A DNA stretch of 64,000 bases from an uncultured Bacteroides sp. (lineage in GTDB: Bacteria; Bacteroidota; Bacteroidia; Bacteroidales; Bacteroidaceae), in the NCBI GenBank assembly GCA_949296575.1, contig CASFPE010000030.1, positions 1-64,000 of the forward strand. The letters are read 5' to 3'. The translations under genes and the position numbers were made by a program. Below the pieces are notes generated by a model. That model saw only the letters and a program-made list of their open reading frames with translations. It searched no databases and was not told the DNA's origin. This document shows positions 8,395-17,257 of the stretch, piece after piece. How positions within the stretch are numbered: position 1 is the stretch's first letter; each line of letters starts with the position of its first letter.

Positions 8395-9321
8395 ATGAAA
8401 AACAGAAGTTTAGTCACCATTGCCAACCTCTCGAAGGAACGCATCCTCTACTTATTGGAGATGGCAAAACAGTTTGAAAAGAATCCCAACCGCAAGATAT
8501 TGGACGGGAAAGTTGTTGCCACTTTGTTTTTCGAGCCGTCCACCCGGACACGTTTAAGTTTTGAAACGGCAGCCAACCGCCTCGGCGCACGGGTCATTGG
8601 CTTCACAGACCCGAAAGTCACCAGTTCTTCCAAAGGAGAAACGCTGAAAGACACCATCATGATGGTGAGCAACTACGCCGACATCATCGTCATGCGCCAC
8701 TACTTGGAAGGTGCCGCGCGCTATGCCAGCGAGATTGCGCCCGTGCCTGTCATCAATGCAGGCGACGGAGCCAACCAGCATCCCTCACAAACCATGCTCG
8801 ACCTTTATTCCATCCAAAAGACGCAAGGCACCTTGGAAAACCTGAACATCTATCTTGTGGGCGATTTGAAATACGGGCGAACAGTGCATTCCCTGCTGAT
8901 GGCCATGCGCCATTTCAATCCCACTTTCCATTTCATTGCCCCCGAAGAACTGAGGATGCCGGCTGAATACAAGCTTTATTGCAAGGAAAACAACATCAAA
9001 TACGAAGAACACACGGACTTCACCGAAGATACCATTGCCGAGGCCGACATCCTCTACATGACCCGCGTGCAAAGGGAACGGTTCACCGACTTGATGGAAT
9101 ACGAGCGCGTGAAGAACGTCTATATATTAAGGAATAAGATGCTGGAAAAAACACGCCCCAACCTTCGCATCCTGCATCCGCTGCCGCGTGTCAACGAAAT
9201 CAGCTACGACGTGGACAGCAACCCGAAAGCTTATTATTTCGAACAAGCCCACAACGGCCTGTTCGCGCGCCAAGCCATCATCTGCGACGCATTGGGCATC
9301 ACATTGGACGAAATCAAATAA
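8395..9321 (+). CDS. pyrB: aspartate carbamoyltransferase catalytic chain
   Basis: The 308-residue enzyme condenses carbamoyl phosphate with aspartate, the committed step of pyrimidine synthesis. The carbamoyl-phosphate loop [13 protein letters not shown] (STRTR at 49-53) and the [16 protein letters not shown] motif are intact, as is the C-terminal [10 protein letters not shown]. Length equals the usual catalytic chain. The regulatory chain gene follows 15 bp later, so a PyrB-PyrI holoenzyme as in enterobacteria is expected. It is the first gene of a likely four-gene operon up to 11108. Confidence 0.97.
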   Translation: MKNRSLVTIANLSKERILYLLEMAKQFEKNPNRKILDGKVVATLFFEPSTRTRLSFETAANRLGARVIGFTDPKVTSSSKGETLKDTIMMVSNYADIIVMRHYLEGAARYASEIAPVPVINAGDGANQHPSQTMLDLYSIQKTQGTLENLNIYLVGDLKYGRTVHSLLMAMRHFNPTFHFIAPEELRMPAEYKLYCKENNIKYEEHTDFTEDTIAEADILYMTRVQRERFTDLMEYERVKNVYILRNKMLEKTRPNLRILHPLPRVNEISYDVDSNPKAYYFEQAHNGLFARQAIICDALGITLDEIK

Positions 9322-9336
9322 CATCAAAATACAGCC

Positions 9337-9798
9337 ATGAACGAAAACAAACAAGAATTGCAGGTAGCTGCTTTGAGAAACGGCACTGTCATCGACCATA
9401 TACCGTGTGAAAAACTGTTCACCGTCGTATCTTTGTTGAAGTTGGACCAGATGGACACGAACATCACCATCGGGTTCAACCTGAAAAGCAAGAAATTAGG
9501 AAAGAAAGGCATCATCAAGATTGCCGACAAGTTCTTCGACGACGAAGAAATCAACCGCATCTCGGTGGTGGCTCCCCATGTGAAACTCAACATCATCCGC
9601 GACTATGAGGTGGCGGAGAAAAAGGAAGTGCAGATGCCCGACGAACTGAGGGACATCGTGAAATGCGCCAACCCTAAGTGCATCACTAACAACGAGCCGA
9701 TGCCCACTTTCTTCCATGTCATCGACAAGGAGAACTGCGTCATCCGCTGCCACTACTGCGAGAAAGAGCAAAAGCGCGAAGACATCACCCTGCTTTGA
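9337..9798 (+). CDS. pyrI: aspartate carbamoyltransferase regulatory chain
   Basis: The 153-residue chain has the N-terminal allosteric nucleotide-binding domain ([16 protein letters not shown]...) and the C-terminal zinc domain. The four zinc cysteines are at 110, 115, 138 and 141 (KCANPKC and CHYC). It links catalytic trimers and passes on ATP/CTP control. It lies 15 bp after pyrB and 19 bp before the flavin reductase gene, same strand. Confidence 0.96.
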   Translation: MNENKQELQVAALRNGTVIDHIPCEKLFTVVSLLKLDQMDTNITIGFNLKSKKLGKKGIIKIADKFFDDEEINRISVVAPHVKLNIIRDYEVAEKKEVQMPDELRDIVKCANPKCITNNEPMPTFFHVIDKENCVIRCHYCEKEQKREDITLL

Positions 9799-9817
9799 CA
9801 AAAGGACCATTGCCATC

Positions 9818-10384
9818 ATGAAACAAGACTGGAAACCCGGAACAATGATTTACCCGCTCCCTGCCGTATTGGTCAGTTGCGGGAACTGCGAGGAAGAATA
9901 CAACATCCTGACCGTGGCATGGACAGGCACCATTTGCAGCAATCCCCCCATGTGCTACATTTCCGTGCGCCCCGAGCGCCATTCTTACCCCATATTGAAG
10001 AAAAACATGGAGTTTGTCATCAACCTCACCACCGAAGACATGGCATTCGCCACCGACTGGTGCGGCGTGCGCTCCGGGAGGAACTGCAACAAATTCAAGG
10101 AAATGAAGCTCACGCCGGGCAAAGCCTCCTTTGTGAACGCCCCTCTCATCGAAGAATCGCCTTTGTGCATCGAGTGCCGCGCCAAGGAGGTCGTGTCCTT
10201 AGGCTCGCACGACATGTTCATTGCCGACGTGGTCAACGTGAGAGCCGACGAGAAATACCTTGATGCGGCCACCGGCAAGTTTGATTTGGCTGCAAGCCGC
10301 CCGCTGGCCTACGTGCATGGCGGATACTATGGCTTAGGCAGCAAGATAGGGAAATTCGGCTGGTCAGTAGAAAAAAAGAAATGA
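9818..10384 (+). CDS. flavin reductase family protein (FMN-binding split barrel)
   Basis: The 188-residue protein has the pattern of FMN-binding split-barrel flavoproteins: PLPAVLVSCG, TVAWTGTICSNPPMCYISVRPERHSY, FVINLTTEDMAFATDWCGVRSGR, and a C-terminal LAYVHGGYYGLG. Such proteins use NAD(P)H and FMN, or simply bind FMN; the actual substrate is unknown. The frame is open back to 9716, overlapping pyrI, but ATG 9818 gives the conserved MKQDWKPGTMIYPLPAV start. It lies between pyrI and an outer membrane protein gene with gaps of 19 and 4 bp. Cotranscription with pyrBI is likely, though a functional link is not evident. Confidence 0.85.
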   Translation: MKQDWKPGTMIYPLPAVLVSCGNCEEEYNILTVAWTGTICSNPPMCYISVRPERHSYPILKKNMEFVINLTTEDMAFATDWCGVRSGRNCNKFKEMKLTPGKASFVNAPLIEESPLCIECRAKEVVSLGSHDMFIADVVNVRADEKYLDAATGKFDLAASRPLAYVHGGYYGLGSKIGKFGWSVEKKK

Positions 10385-10388
10385 AACG

Positions 10389-11108
10389 ATGAAACGGATG
10401 TTCCCCCTTTTGCTCTTGCTGTTGCTCTCCTGCCCCGTCCGGTCGCAGGAGGGCAGCATAGCACCCTCCAACGGGCGCATCAACTTCGGCATAAAGGGCG
10501 GGTTCAATTCATCCATTTATTTCATCGACCGCTTCCGGATTGAAGATGCCCGCATCAACAGCGTGCAGAACAATTACAAGGTGGGCTATTCCGGCTCGGT
10601 GTTCATGAGAGCAAACTTCAAGCGCCACTTCCTGCAACCCGAACTGAGCTACTGCGTCAGCAAGAGCGAAATCACCTTTGACCGCAACGCCTCGGAAAGC
10701 ACCGGCGCAACTCCCGTTTATGCAGGCATCGACGCCACTATCCGCACCATAGACCTCCCGGTGGTCTATGGCTACAATTTCATACAAGCATTCCCTTATG
10801 AAATGTATTTCTTCGCAGGCCCCCGTTTCAAGTACGTTTGGGAACAGAAAAGCAGGATGAAGTTCTCCAACTTTGCCCAAAGCGAAGTCACAGAAAGGCT
10901 CTATCCTTTCAACGTCAGCGCCGTGTTCGGCGTGGGCGTGCGCATCTCCCGCATCCTTTTCGACTTCCAATACGACATCGGCATTTTCAACATTTCCAAG
11001 AATGTCACCTACAAAGCCATAAACGATGCAGGCAATGCAGAGGCCGTTCCCATGACTTTCCACCGGCGCAACAGCCTGCTCAGCTTCTCTTTGGGGGTCA
11101 TCTTCTGA
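10389..11108 (+). CDS. PorT-like outer membrane beta-barrel protein
   Basis: The 239-residue protein begins with a signal peptide (MKRMFPLLLLLLLSCPVRSQ). It then shows the alternating strands of the small 8-stranded barrel family common in Bacteroidetes (PF13568-like): INFGIKGGFNSS, FLQPELSYC, DLPVVYGYNF, MYFFAGPRFKYVW, and a terminal SLLSFSLGVIF ending in an aromatic residue, as outer membrane barrels do. It starts 4 bp after the flavin reductase stop. Function unknown; the PorT of type IX secretion has the same fold, but nothing here shows that role. Confidence 0.8.
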   Translation: MKRMFPLLLLLLLSCPVRSQEGSIAPSNGRINFGIKGGFNSSIYFIDRFRIEDARINSVQNNYKVGYSGSVFMRANFKRHFLQPELSYCVSKSEITFDRNASESTGATPVYAGIDATIRTIDLPVVYGYNFIQAFPYEMYFFAGPRFKYVWEQKSRMKFSNFAQSEVTERLYPFNVSAVFGVGVRISRILFDFQYDIGIFNISKNVTYKAINDAGNAEAVPMTFHRRNSLLSFSLGVIF

Positions 11109-11125
11109 AGCCTCAACGGCCTTCC

Positions 11126-11275
11126 GCAAAACCTTCCAAGGTTTTGCATGAAACGATGGAAGGTTTTGCCTCAAACCTTAGAAGGATTTTCAAAAACCTT
11201 TGGGAGGCGTCCTCAATCACTACCCAGAAGTCTTTCAAAAAGTTCATGCAACATTTTCCGAAACAAAGTTCACAT
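11126..11275. repeat. 22-bp degenerate array, AAGGTTTTGC family (left of hicAB)
   Basis: Units start at 11138, 11160, 11182, 11204, 11226 and 11248. The first three open with AAGGTTTTGC, AAGGTTTTGC and AAGGATTTTC; the later ones drift towards the form TTTCAAAAAGTTCATGC seen right of hicAB. GCAAAACCTT (11126-11135) and AAGGTTTTGC (11138-11147) form a perfect hairpin with a 2-nt loop. The tract starts 17 bp after the barrel protein stop and ends before the hicB stop. Confidence 0.8.
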
Positions 11276-11298
11276 GCCCGATGCGATATCCACGCCAA

Positions 11299-11649
11299 TC
11301 ACATCGCGCATTCATGCTCCAACTCATTTCGGATGGCTTTGTTGATGAAATCATTGATGGTCATCCCGGTGCTTGCCGCAAAGGCAGCCACACGGCTATG
11401 CAGGTCCGACGGCATGCGCAAATTAAGTTTGCCGCTAAATGGCTTTAGCGGTTCGATGCCGTCCGCCTTGCAACCAGCCAAATAACTGTCCACGCCTTCT
11501 TCAAAGTCCTTGCGGAGTTCATCAATTGTTGCCCCTTCATAAAGAATCAAAACTTTGTTGCCCATTCCTTGCACCTTGCCGCAAAGGCAATTATCCTCTT
11601 TGCTGTATTCCACAGACCCTTTATATCCTTTGTATTCCAAATAATCCAT
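11299..11649 (-). CDS. hicB: HicB-type antitoxin
   Basis: The 116-residue antitoxin has the N-terminal HicB partial RNase-H-like fold (YKGSVEYSKEDNCLCGKVQGM..., then FEEGVDSYL) and a C-terminal ribbon-helix-helix (LNLRMPSDLHSRVAAFAAS, GMTINDFINKAIRNEL, about residues 72-112). It neutralises HicA and, through the ribbon-helix-helix, binds operator DNA. It follows hicA by 6 bp on the same strand. The toxin-first order is typical of hicAB. Confidence 0.9.
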   Translation of the reverse strand: MDYLEYKGYKGSVEYSKEDNCLCGKVQGMGNKVLILYEGATIDELRKDFEEGVDSYLAGCKADGIEPLKPFSGKLNLRMPSDLHSRVAAFAASTGMTINDFINKAIRNELEHECAM

Positions 11650-11655
11650 AGCCCA

Positions 11656-11913
11656 CTATATTAAACCGTTGTTTTTCAAATGCTGATAAATGGCTTTCAT
11701 CATCCACGCTTTCATGATGCTGCCGGGATGCGGGCGATGGAGGTCAATCCATTGCCCTGTTTCCTCATTCTTAAAACGAATGCGCGAACCGGAAGTTGCC
11801 CCTTTATTATGCTTCACATAACCGAAATATCCAAGCAAAGTTTGACTTTCCTCAAATGTGAAATCTTTCGGCAATTTCCTAAATCGCTCTATCAGTTTTT
11901 CTTTTGAACCCAT
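11656..11913 (-). CDS. hicA: HicA-type mRNA interferase toxin
   Basis: The 85-residue toxin has the small dsRBD-like HicA fold: EKLIERFRKLPKDFTFEESQTLLGYFGY, GATSGSRIRF, and DLHRPHPGSIMKAWMMKAIYQHL. The HRPHPG motif with His59 and His62 supplies the catalytic-type histidine. Known HicA proteins cleave mRNA and are held in check by HicB. A strong promoter with an internal palindrome lies 20 bp upstream of ATG 11913. The cassette sits between two arrays of the same repeat family. Confidence 0.9.
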   Translation of the reverse strand: MGSKEKLIERFRKLPKDFTFEESQTLLGYFGYVKHNKGATSGSRIRFKNEETGQWIDLHRPHPGSIMKAWMMKAIYQHLKNNGLI

Positions 11914-11932
11914 TGCTGCCTTATTTCGGGGA

Positions 11933-11963
11933 CAAATATACTAAAATTAGTACTATGCACAAA
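11933..11963 (-). promoter_or_regulatory. hicAB promoter with palindromic operator
   Basis: On the minus strand TTTG (11963-11960), a 19-bp spacer and TATATTTG (11940-11933) match the Bacteroidales promoter perfectly. The 14-bp palindrome TACTAAAATTAGTA (11939-11952) overlaps the -7 box, where a bound HicB ribbon-helix-helix would block polymerase. The regulatory role is inferred; the palindrome and boxes are seen. Confidence 0.75.
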
Positions 11964-12162
11964 TAAAATCACAAAAACAGTTCCACCAAATCTTTTTCAG
12001 TTTTTTGCCGGTATGCACCAAATTCAGGGGAATCATCCACACTAATTCACATTAAACCGCCATTTCCACAATGCAGATAAACCACTTCCCTGCACATCCG
12101 TTTTTTTCAAAAATTCGGAATTTTACAGGAAAAGATTCCGGCAGCTTGCAAGCGCACAAAAA

Positions 12163-12257
12163 ACAGTTCCCAAAACATTCCGAAAAAGTTCAGCAACAAT
12201 TGCATGAAAGTTCAGGAACATTTTCAAAAAGTTCATGCAACATTTTCCGGAACATCG
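12163..12257. repeat. 22-bp degenerate array, AAAGTTCA family (right of hicAB)
   Basis: Boxes resembling AAAGTTCA start at 12163 (ACAGTTCC), 12185, 12207 and 12228, spaced 22, 22 and 21 bp. A 28-bp stretch at 12222-12249 is identical to 11233-11260 on the other side of hicAB. In the gap 11914-12415 I otherwise see only the hicAB promoter and the response regulator promoter. Confidence 0.75.
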
Positions 12258-12366
12258 GGATGCCCACCGGCCCGCATGAAAGGACGAAGAAAAGAAGAAA
12301 CCCTCTGTTTTGTCACACGTTCGTAACACGGAAAAGGGCGGCACGCCACAAAATGCGCCCGCGCCT

Positions 12367-12397
12367 ATTGGAAGTTTGGCAAAAACAATTAGCTTTG
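12367..12397 (+). promoter_or_regulatory. promoter of the response regulator-kinase pair
   Basis: ATTG (12367-12370), a 19-bp spacer and TAGCTTTG (12390-12397) fit the Bacteroidales consensus with one mismatch. The leader is very short, about a dozen bases before ATG 12416. This supports that start over the longer open frame from 12071, which would translate the repeat array. Confidence 0.6.
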
Positions 12398-12415
12398 CGC
12401 CTAAAATGGACAGCA

Positions 12416-13102
12416 ATGAATGATTACCGGATTTTAGTCGTCGACGACGAAGAAGACTTGTGCGAAATCCTGAAGTTCAACTTGGAAAACGAAGGATACT
12501 GGGTGGATACGGCCAACTCTGCCGAAGAAGCATTGAAATCAGACTTGAAAACATACGATTTGCTGCTGCTCGACGTCATGATGGGCGAAATATCCGGGTT
12601 CAAGATGGCCAGCATGCTGAAGAAGAACAAACAGACAGCACGCATACCCATCATATTCATCACGGCCAAAGACACGGAAAACGACACGGTGACAGGATTC
12701 AACCTCGGCGCCGACGACTACATCTCCAAACCCTTTTCCTTGCGCGAAGTCATCGCACGAGTGAAAGCCGTGCTGCGACGTTCCGCCAGCCAGCCCGACC
12801 GCCAGCCGGAACAAATCGGCTACAAAAGCCTGGTGCTGGACACCTCGAAAAAGAAAGTCAGCATCGACAACGAAGAAGTGCCGCTCACCAAAAAAGAATT
12901 CGAAATCCTTTCCTTGCTCCTGCAAAACAAAGGGAGGGTGTTCTCGCGCGAAGACATGCTCTCCAAAATATGGAGCGATGAAGTGTACGTGCTGGACCGC
13001 ACCATCGACGTGAACATCACACGCCTAAGGAAAAAAATCGGGGCATACGGGAAATGCATCGTCACCCGCCTGGGATACGGATATTGTTTTGAAGCAGACT
13101 GA
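12416..13102 (+). CDS. OmpR/PhoB-family response regulator
   Basis: The 228-residue regulator has a receiver domain (residues 4-117) with the acidic pair DDEED, phosphoacceptor Asp53 in LLLLDVMMGEISG, and Lys105 in ISKPF. A winged-helix DNA-binding domain (about 135-226) carries VPLTKKEFEILSLLLQNKGRVFSREDMLSKIW and DRTIDVNITRLRKKIG. It is cotranscribed with the histidine kinase gene 5 bp downstream. Overall it resembles PhoB/PhoP-type regulators rather than RprY. The signal and regulon are unknown. Confidence 0.92.
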   Translation: MNDYRILVVDDEEDLCEILKFNLENEGYWVDTANSAEEALKSDLKTYDLLLLDVMMGEISGFKMASMLKKNKQTARIPIIFITAKDTENDTVTGFNLGADDYISKPFSLREVIARVKAVLRRSASQPDRQPEQIGYKSLVLDTSKKKVSIDNEEVPLTKKEFEILSLLLQNKGRVFSREDMLSKIWSDEVYVLDRTIDVNITRLRKKIGAYGKCIVTRLGYGYCFEAD

Positions 13103-13107
13103 CCGGC

Positions 13108-14889
13108 ATGCACAAGTTCTTCATACCCTTCCATTGGAAACTGTTCATCTCCATCATGGCGTTGTTCCTGGCTTTCGCAGCCAGTTTCCTCACATTCCAG
13201 TACGAAAGAGAGAAAAGATACAAGGCAGAACTGCTCAACCAGCAACTGCAAGACTACAACAACCGCCTCTATGAATTCCTGTATCCCTACAAAGACAGCC
13301 TTGCATGCAGCGATGTCGCCCCATTGCTGGACCGGTACATCGAGCAGCACCACATCAACGAATTGCGGGCCACCATCATCACATCAGACGGAACCGTCGT
13401 TTACGACAGCGGCAAGGAAGACATCCATGGCATGGACAACCACCTGAAACGGGCAGAAATACAGGCCGCATTGAAAGACGGGACCGGGTTCGACATCAAC
13501 CGGCAATCCCGAAGCACAGGCCTCGCCTACTTCTATTCCGCCCATTACTACGACAACAAATTCATCATACGGAGCGCACTGCCCTACGACGTGAACCTGA
13601 TAAAGAACCTCAAAGCCGACCAGCATTTCGTGTGGTTCACCATCCTGTCCACCTTGCTGCTGACCGTGGTGTTCTTCACCTTCACGAAAAGGTTAGGCAT
13701 GTCCATACGCCAATTGCGGAACTTCGCCTTTCGCGCCGACCGCAACGAACCCATCAGCGCAGGCGTGCAATCGTTCCCGCACAACGAATTAGGGGAAATA
13801 TCGCAACACATCATACAAATCTACAAGCGGCTGCACCAAACCAAAGAAGCCTTGTACATCGAACGCGAGAAGCTCATCACGCATTTGCAGATATCCAGGG
13901 AAGGGTTGGGCATCTTCGACGCCAACAAAAGGGAAATCCTCGTCAACAACCTTTTCACCCAATACAGCAACATCATTTCCGACCAAAACCTGGAAACAAC
14001 CGAAGCGGTGTTCGCTATTCCCGAACTGAAAGACATCACACGGTTCATCAACAACAGCCGGCAACGCCCCGAAGGAGGGCAAGAAGAAAAACGGAAAGCC
14101 ATCACCATCTGCAAGGACGGACGCATCTTCAACGTGGAATGCATCATATTCCAGGACGAAAGCTTCGAAATATCCATCAACGACATCAGCCAAGAGGAAG
14201 AACAGGCCCGGCTGAAAAGGCAACTGACGCAAAACATCGCGCACGAACTGAAAACGCCCGTCAGCAGCATACAAGGATACTTGGAGACCATTGTCAACGC
14301 AGAAAACCTTCCGCCGGAGAAGCAAAAAACATTCTTGGAAAGATGCTATGCGCAAAGCAACCGGCTGGCCTGCCTGCTCAGGGACATTTCTGTATTGACC
14401 CGGATGGATGAAGCCCCCCACCTGATCGATATGGAAACAGTGGACATCGCAGCCATCATCCACCGCATTGCCAATGAAACAGCCTTGGATTTGGAGGAAA
14501 AACACATCACGCTCATCAACATGGTGCCTGAGAAATTAGAGGTAAAAGGAAACGCGTCCCTCATCTATTCCATTTTCAGGAACTTGACAGACAATGCCAT
14601 TGCCTATGCCGGAAGCAACATCAACATCAACATCAAATGTTTCCGCGAGGACGAGAATTACTACTATTTCAGTTTCGCAGACACAGGCACAGGAGTAGCG
14701 CCGGAACACTTGAACAGGCTCTTTGAGCGTTTCTACCGTGTCGACAAAGGACGGTCACGGAAGATTGGAGGCACCGGACTGGGCCTTGCCATCGTGAAAA
14801 ACGCTGTCATCCTGCACGGAGGAAACATTTCTGCCAAAAACAACCAAGACGGAGGGCTTGAATTCATCTTCACATTGGCCAAACAATGA
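13108..14889 (+). CDS. membrane sensor histidine kinase
   Basis: The 593-residue kinase has two membrane segments (about 12-32 and 175-195) bracketing a periplasmic sensor of about 140 residues. Next come a HAMP-like linker and a PAS-like region (ISREGLGIFDANKREILVNN, about 265-350). The HisKA domain has His379 in NIAHELKTPVSSIQGYLETI, and the HATPase ends with DNAIAYA, FADTGTGVAPEHLNRLFERFYRVD and GGTGLGLAIVKNA. The layout is PhoR-like. It phosphorylates the response regulator encoded 5 bp upstream. It converges with the ROK gene, 6 bp between stops. Confidence 0.93.
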   Translation: MHKFFIPFHWKLFISIMALFLAFAASFLTFQYEREKRYKAELLNQQLQDYNNRLYEFLYPYKDSLACSDVAPLLDRYIEQHHINELRATIITSDGTVVYDSGKEDIHGMDNHLKRAEIQAALKDGTGFDINRQSRSTGLAYFYSAHYYDNKFIIRSALPYDVNLIKNLKADQHFVWFTILSTLLLTVVFFTFTKRLGMSIRQLRNFAFRADRNEPISAGVQSFPHNELGEISQHIIQIYKRLHQTKEALYIEREKLITHLQISREGLGIFDANKREILVNNLFTQYSNIISDQNLETTEAVFAIPELKDITRFINNSRQRPEGGQEEKRKAITICKDGRIFNVECIIFQDESFEISINDISQEEEQARLKRQLTQNIAHELKTPVSSIQGYLETIVNAENLPPEKQKTFLERCYAQSNRLACLLRDISVLTRMDEAPHLIDMETVDIAAIIHRIANETALDLEEKHITLINMVPEKLEVKGNASLIYSIFRNLTDNAIAYAGSNININIKCFREDENYYYFSFADTGTGVAPEHLNRLFERFYRVDKGRSRKIGGTGLGLAIVKNAVILHGGNISAKNNQDGGLEFIFTLAKQ

Positions 14890-14895
14890 GCAAAA

Positions 14896-16116
14896 TCAAT
14901 GTTCGCCAAACAAACGCCGCTGGATGATATGGCAAGCGCCTATCACCGCCGCCTTGTTGCCAAGCGTGGCCGAACGCAATTCCATGTCCTGAAGCAACAG
15001 GTTCAATGAATACTTATAAACCGACGACCGGACGGACAACTCAAGATACGGCTTTGCCGCAGCCAAATCGCCCCCGATAATCACCATGTCCGGATTGAAC
15101 ACATTGATGAGCAAAGACAAATAACGCCCCAACTGCTCCCCTACTTTCTCGATAGCCTCTATGGACAACATGTCTTCTTCCTGCACAGCCGCATCAATGA
15201 TGTCGTGCATCGTGATGGAATCAATGCGTTTCCTTCCGGCCAACACAGACGTGCGCCCCTCCAAAAGGCTGTGTTTGAAGATGCGCAACAAGGTTTCGCC
15301 GGATATTTCCGTCTGGATGCAGCCTTTCTTCCCACAGCCGCAAATCACTTCGTTGTCCAATATAGGGCTATGCCCGAACTCCCCTGAGTAGCCGGAATGG
15401 CCATAATACAATTCCCCATTGCAAATGATGCTGATGCCGAACCCCCAACTCACATTCAAGTAAACCACATTCTTCTTGACACCCACGTTGCCGCTGCAAT
15501 ACTCGCCGTACAGCATCGCACGGGAATCATTCTCTATGAAAGTCTTTATGTGTATCCTTTCCTCTATCAATTGGGTCAACGGACGGTCGTCAAAATGGAA
15601 AAACGTGTTGTTGTAGCCTTGTTCGGAATTAATCCTGCCGGTGAAAACCACGCAAACGCTCAATATCTTGCGCTTGTCGGCTCCCGAGCCGTCCACAAAA
15701 CGGTTGATGATGGCGCAAAGGTTTTCAAAAGATTCCCATGTGTCGTTCAGGTCATAAGGCACTTGCTCTATCTCGCCCATCAGTTCATTCTTGAAATTCT
15801 GCATCCCGAGCATCACAGAATCACGTTTCACATCCACTCCCATCAAGTACGCGCAATCCGGATGAATGGCATAAACGGCAGGAGGACGCCCTCCCATCGT
15901 GTCCAACTTGCCTTTCTCCATCACGATTCCCATGTCTTTCAATTCGGAAATCACTTTCGTCACTGTCGGTATGCTGAATTCTGTCTCCCTGCACAATTCC
16001 ACAATAGTCTTCTCGTCGTGCGCCAGCAGGCTGATTACCCTCCTTTTCAACTTCTGCATCCTTATCGTCAAAAGAGGCATCGGGTTCGACAAATTCAATA
16101 AATCGGCTAATATCAT
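14896..16116 (-). CDS. ROK-family transcriptional regulator
   Basis: The 406-residue protein has an N-terminal winged helix (about 25-85, KRRVISLLAHDEKTIVELCRETEFSIPTVTKVISELKDMGIV). A ROK sugar-kinase-like domain follows, with the ROK zinc signature GEFGHSPILDNEVICGCGKKGC and VFNPDMVIIGGDLAAA. Members such as NagC and Mlc repress sugar genes and are released by a sugar or its phosphate. The xenologous-looking glycoside hydrolase operon ends 1.1 kb away, but a link is only a guess. A promoter-like TTTG-N20-TATCTTCG lies just upstream. Confidence 0.88.
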   Translation of the reverse strand: MILADLLNLSNPMPLLTIRMQKLKRRVISLLAHDEKTIVELCRETEFSIPTVTKVISELKDMGIVMEKGKLDTMGGRPPAVYAIHPDCAYLMGVDVKRDSVMLGMQNFKNELMGEIEQVPYDLNDTWESFENLCAIINRFVDGSGADKRKILSVCVVFTGRINSEQGYNNTFFHFDDRPLTQLIEERIHIKTFIENDSRAMLYGEYCSGNVGVKKNVVYLNVSWGFGISIICNGELYYGHSGYSGEFGHSPILDNEVICGCGKKGCIQTEISGETLLRIFKHSLLEGRTSVLAGRKRIDSITMHDIIDAAVQEEDMLSIEAIEKVGEQLGRYLSLLINVFNPDMVIIGGDLAAAKPYLELSVRSSVYKYSLNLLLQDMELRSATLGNKAAVIGACHIIQRRLFGEH

Positions 16117-16137
16117 GTCGGTCTTTCTTTAATTTCC

Positions 16138-16169
16138 CGAAGATAAAGCGAATAATCCAATCTGCCAAA
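16138..16169 (-). promoter_or_regulatory. possible promoter of ROK gene
   Basis: On the minus strand TTTG (16169-16166), a 20-bp spacer and TATCTTCG (16145-16138), one base off the -7 consensus. Confidence 0.45.
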
Positions 16170-16253
16170 TTTTTTCCACATATATTGCCTTTCCCGCATG
16201 AAATGACAGCAAAAGCCAAGAAAACAAATGCGTGGATTTTGAAAATAAGAAGC

Positions 16254-16261
16254 TATCTTTG
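16254..16261 (+). promoter_or_regulatory. -7 box of alpha/beta hydrolase promoter
   Basis: TATCTTTG matches TAnnTTTG and lies 30 bp upstream of ATG 16292; the -33 box is poor. Confidence 0.5.
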
Positions 16262-16291
16262 CAAAAACAAGCTCCAACGACTGACAGGAAT

Positions 16292-17122
16292 ATGAACTGG
16301 AAATACATCCTTGCTGCAATGGCTTTAGCCCTTTCCTGCGCCTCGACAACGGCACAGACGGACTCCACCTTTTACATAAAGGGGCCAATGGGGCAACTTG
16401 CCGCCCGGCTGCAAGTGCCACCCTTGAAGGCAGGCGAACAATGCCACATGGTGATTCTATGCCATGGGTTCACAAGCGAAATGAACAATGCATTGCTGGA
16501 AAACATTGCCGGAAGCCTGACAAAAGCCGGAATTGGCGTGTTCCGGTTTGACTTCAACGCCCATGGAAAGAGCGAAGGGAACTTCGCCGACATGACAGTG
16601 CTGAATGAGATGGACGACTTGATTTCTGCGGTTTCTTTCGTGCGCAACCTGGAACAAACGGCCAGCATCTCCCTGCTCGGCCATTCACAGGGAGGTGTCG
16701 TTGCTTCTATGGTTGCAGGGCAACTTGGCAAAGATGCCATAAAAAGCCTTGTGCTGATGGCACCGGCAGCCGTACTCCGCGATGATGCCTTGCGCGGCAA
16801 CACCATGGGAGCAACGTATGATCCTTGGCATGCACCAGAATATGTGGAGCTTCCTTCCGGGCACAAATTAGGGCGCAACTTTATCCAAACGGCCATCAGC
16901 CTGCCCATTTATGAGACAGCCGCGCATTATGACGGCCCGGCATTGGTCATTCATGGCATGGCCGACCGCGTAGTGCCTTACACTTATGGGGAAAGGTTCA
17001 ACCAAGTCTTGCCTGCATGCCGCTTGAATCTCATCCCGGGCGAAGACCATGCCTTTTCTTCCAACATGCCGTATGCTGTTTTTTTGGCATCAGGCTGGCT
17101 CATAAAGACCTTGGATGAATAA
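16292..17122 (+). CDS. secreted alpha/beta hydrolase (esterase-like)
   Basis: The 276-residue protein starts with a signal peptide (MNWKYILAAMALALSCASTTAQ) and has a complete serine-hydrolase core: ILCHGFTSEMNN (oxyanion loop), nucleophile Ser132 in LLGHSQGGVVASM, Asp in HGMADRVVPY and His in PGEDHAFS. The FRFDFNAHGKSEG segment is typical of the S9-type/BD-FAE-like esterase group. The periplasmic substrate is unknown. The frame is open to 16232, but the signal peptide fixes ATG 16292. It converges with the last gene of the glycoside hydrolase operon, so an accessory esterase role is possible but unproven. Confidence 0.85.
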   Translation: MNWKYILAAMALALSCASTTAQTDSTFYIKGPMGQLAARLQVPPLKAGEQCHMVILCHGFTSEMNNALLENIAGSLTKAGIGVFRFDFNAHGKSEGNFADMTVLNEMDDLISAVSFVRNLEQTASISLLGHSQGGVVASMVAGQLGKDAIKSLVLMAPAAVLRDDALRGNTMGATYDPWHAPEYVELPSGHKLGRNFIQTAISLPIYETAAHYDGPALVIHGMADRVVPYTYGERFNQVLPACRLNLIPGEDHAFSSNMPYAVFLASGWLIKTLDE

Positions 17123-17257
17123 GAGCCTCAATAAAAACATCCTCAAAAACATTCCGCAATATAGGCATGGGCAAAATTTAAACAGCCACTAAGGAAAAGC
17201 AAGAAACACAAGGAAGAAATGCCCGCTTCCTCCTGATGTTTCACGGCAATTCTCCTA

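Noticed and set aside
12071..12415. 115-residue extension of the response regulator
   Set aside because: It would read through the repeat array and lies mostly upstream of the promoter at 12367-12397.
11914..12415. Insertion sequence around hicAB
   Set aside because: No transposase and no terminal inverted repeats; the identical flanks are part of the 22-bp arrays.
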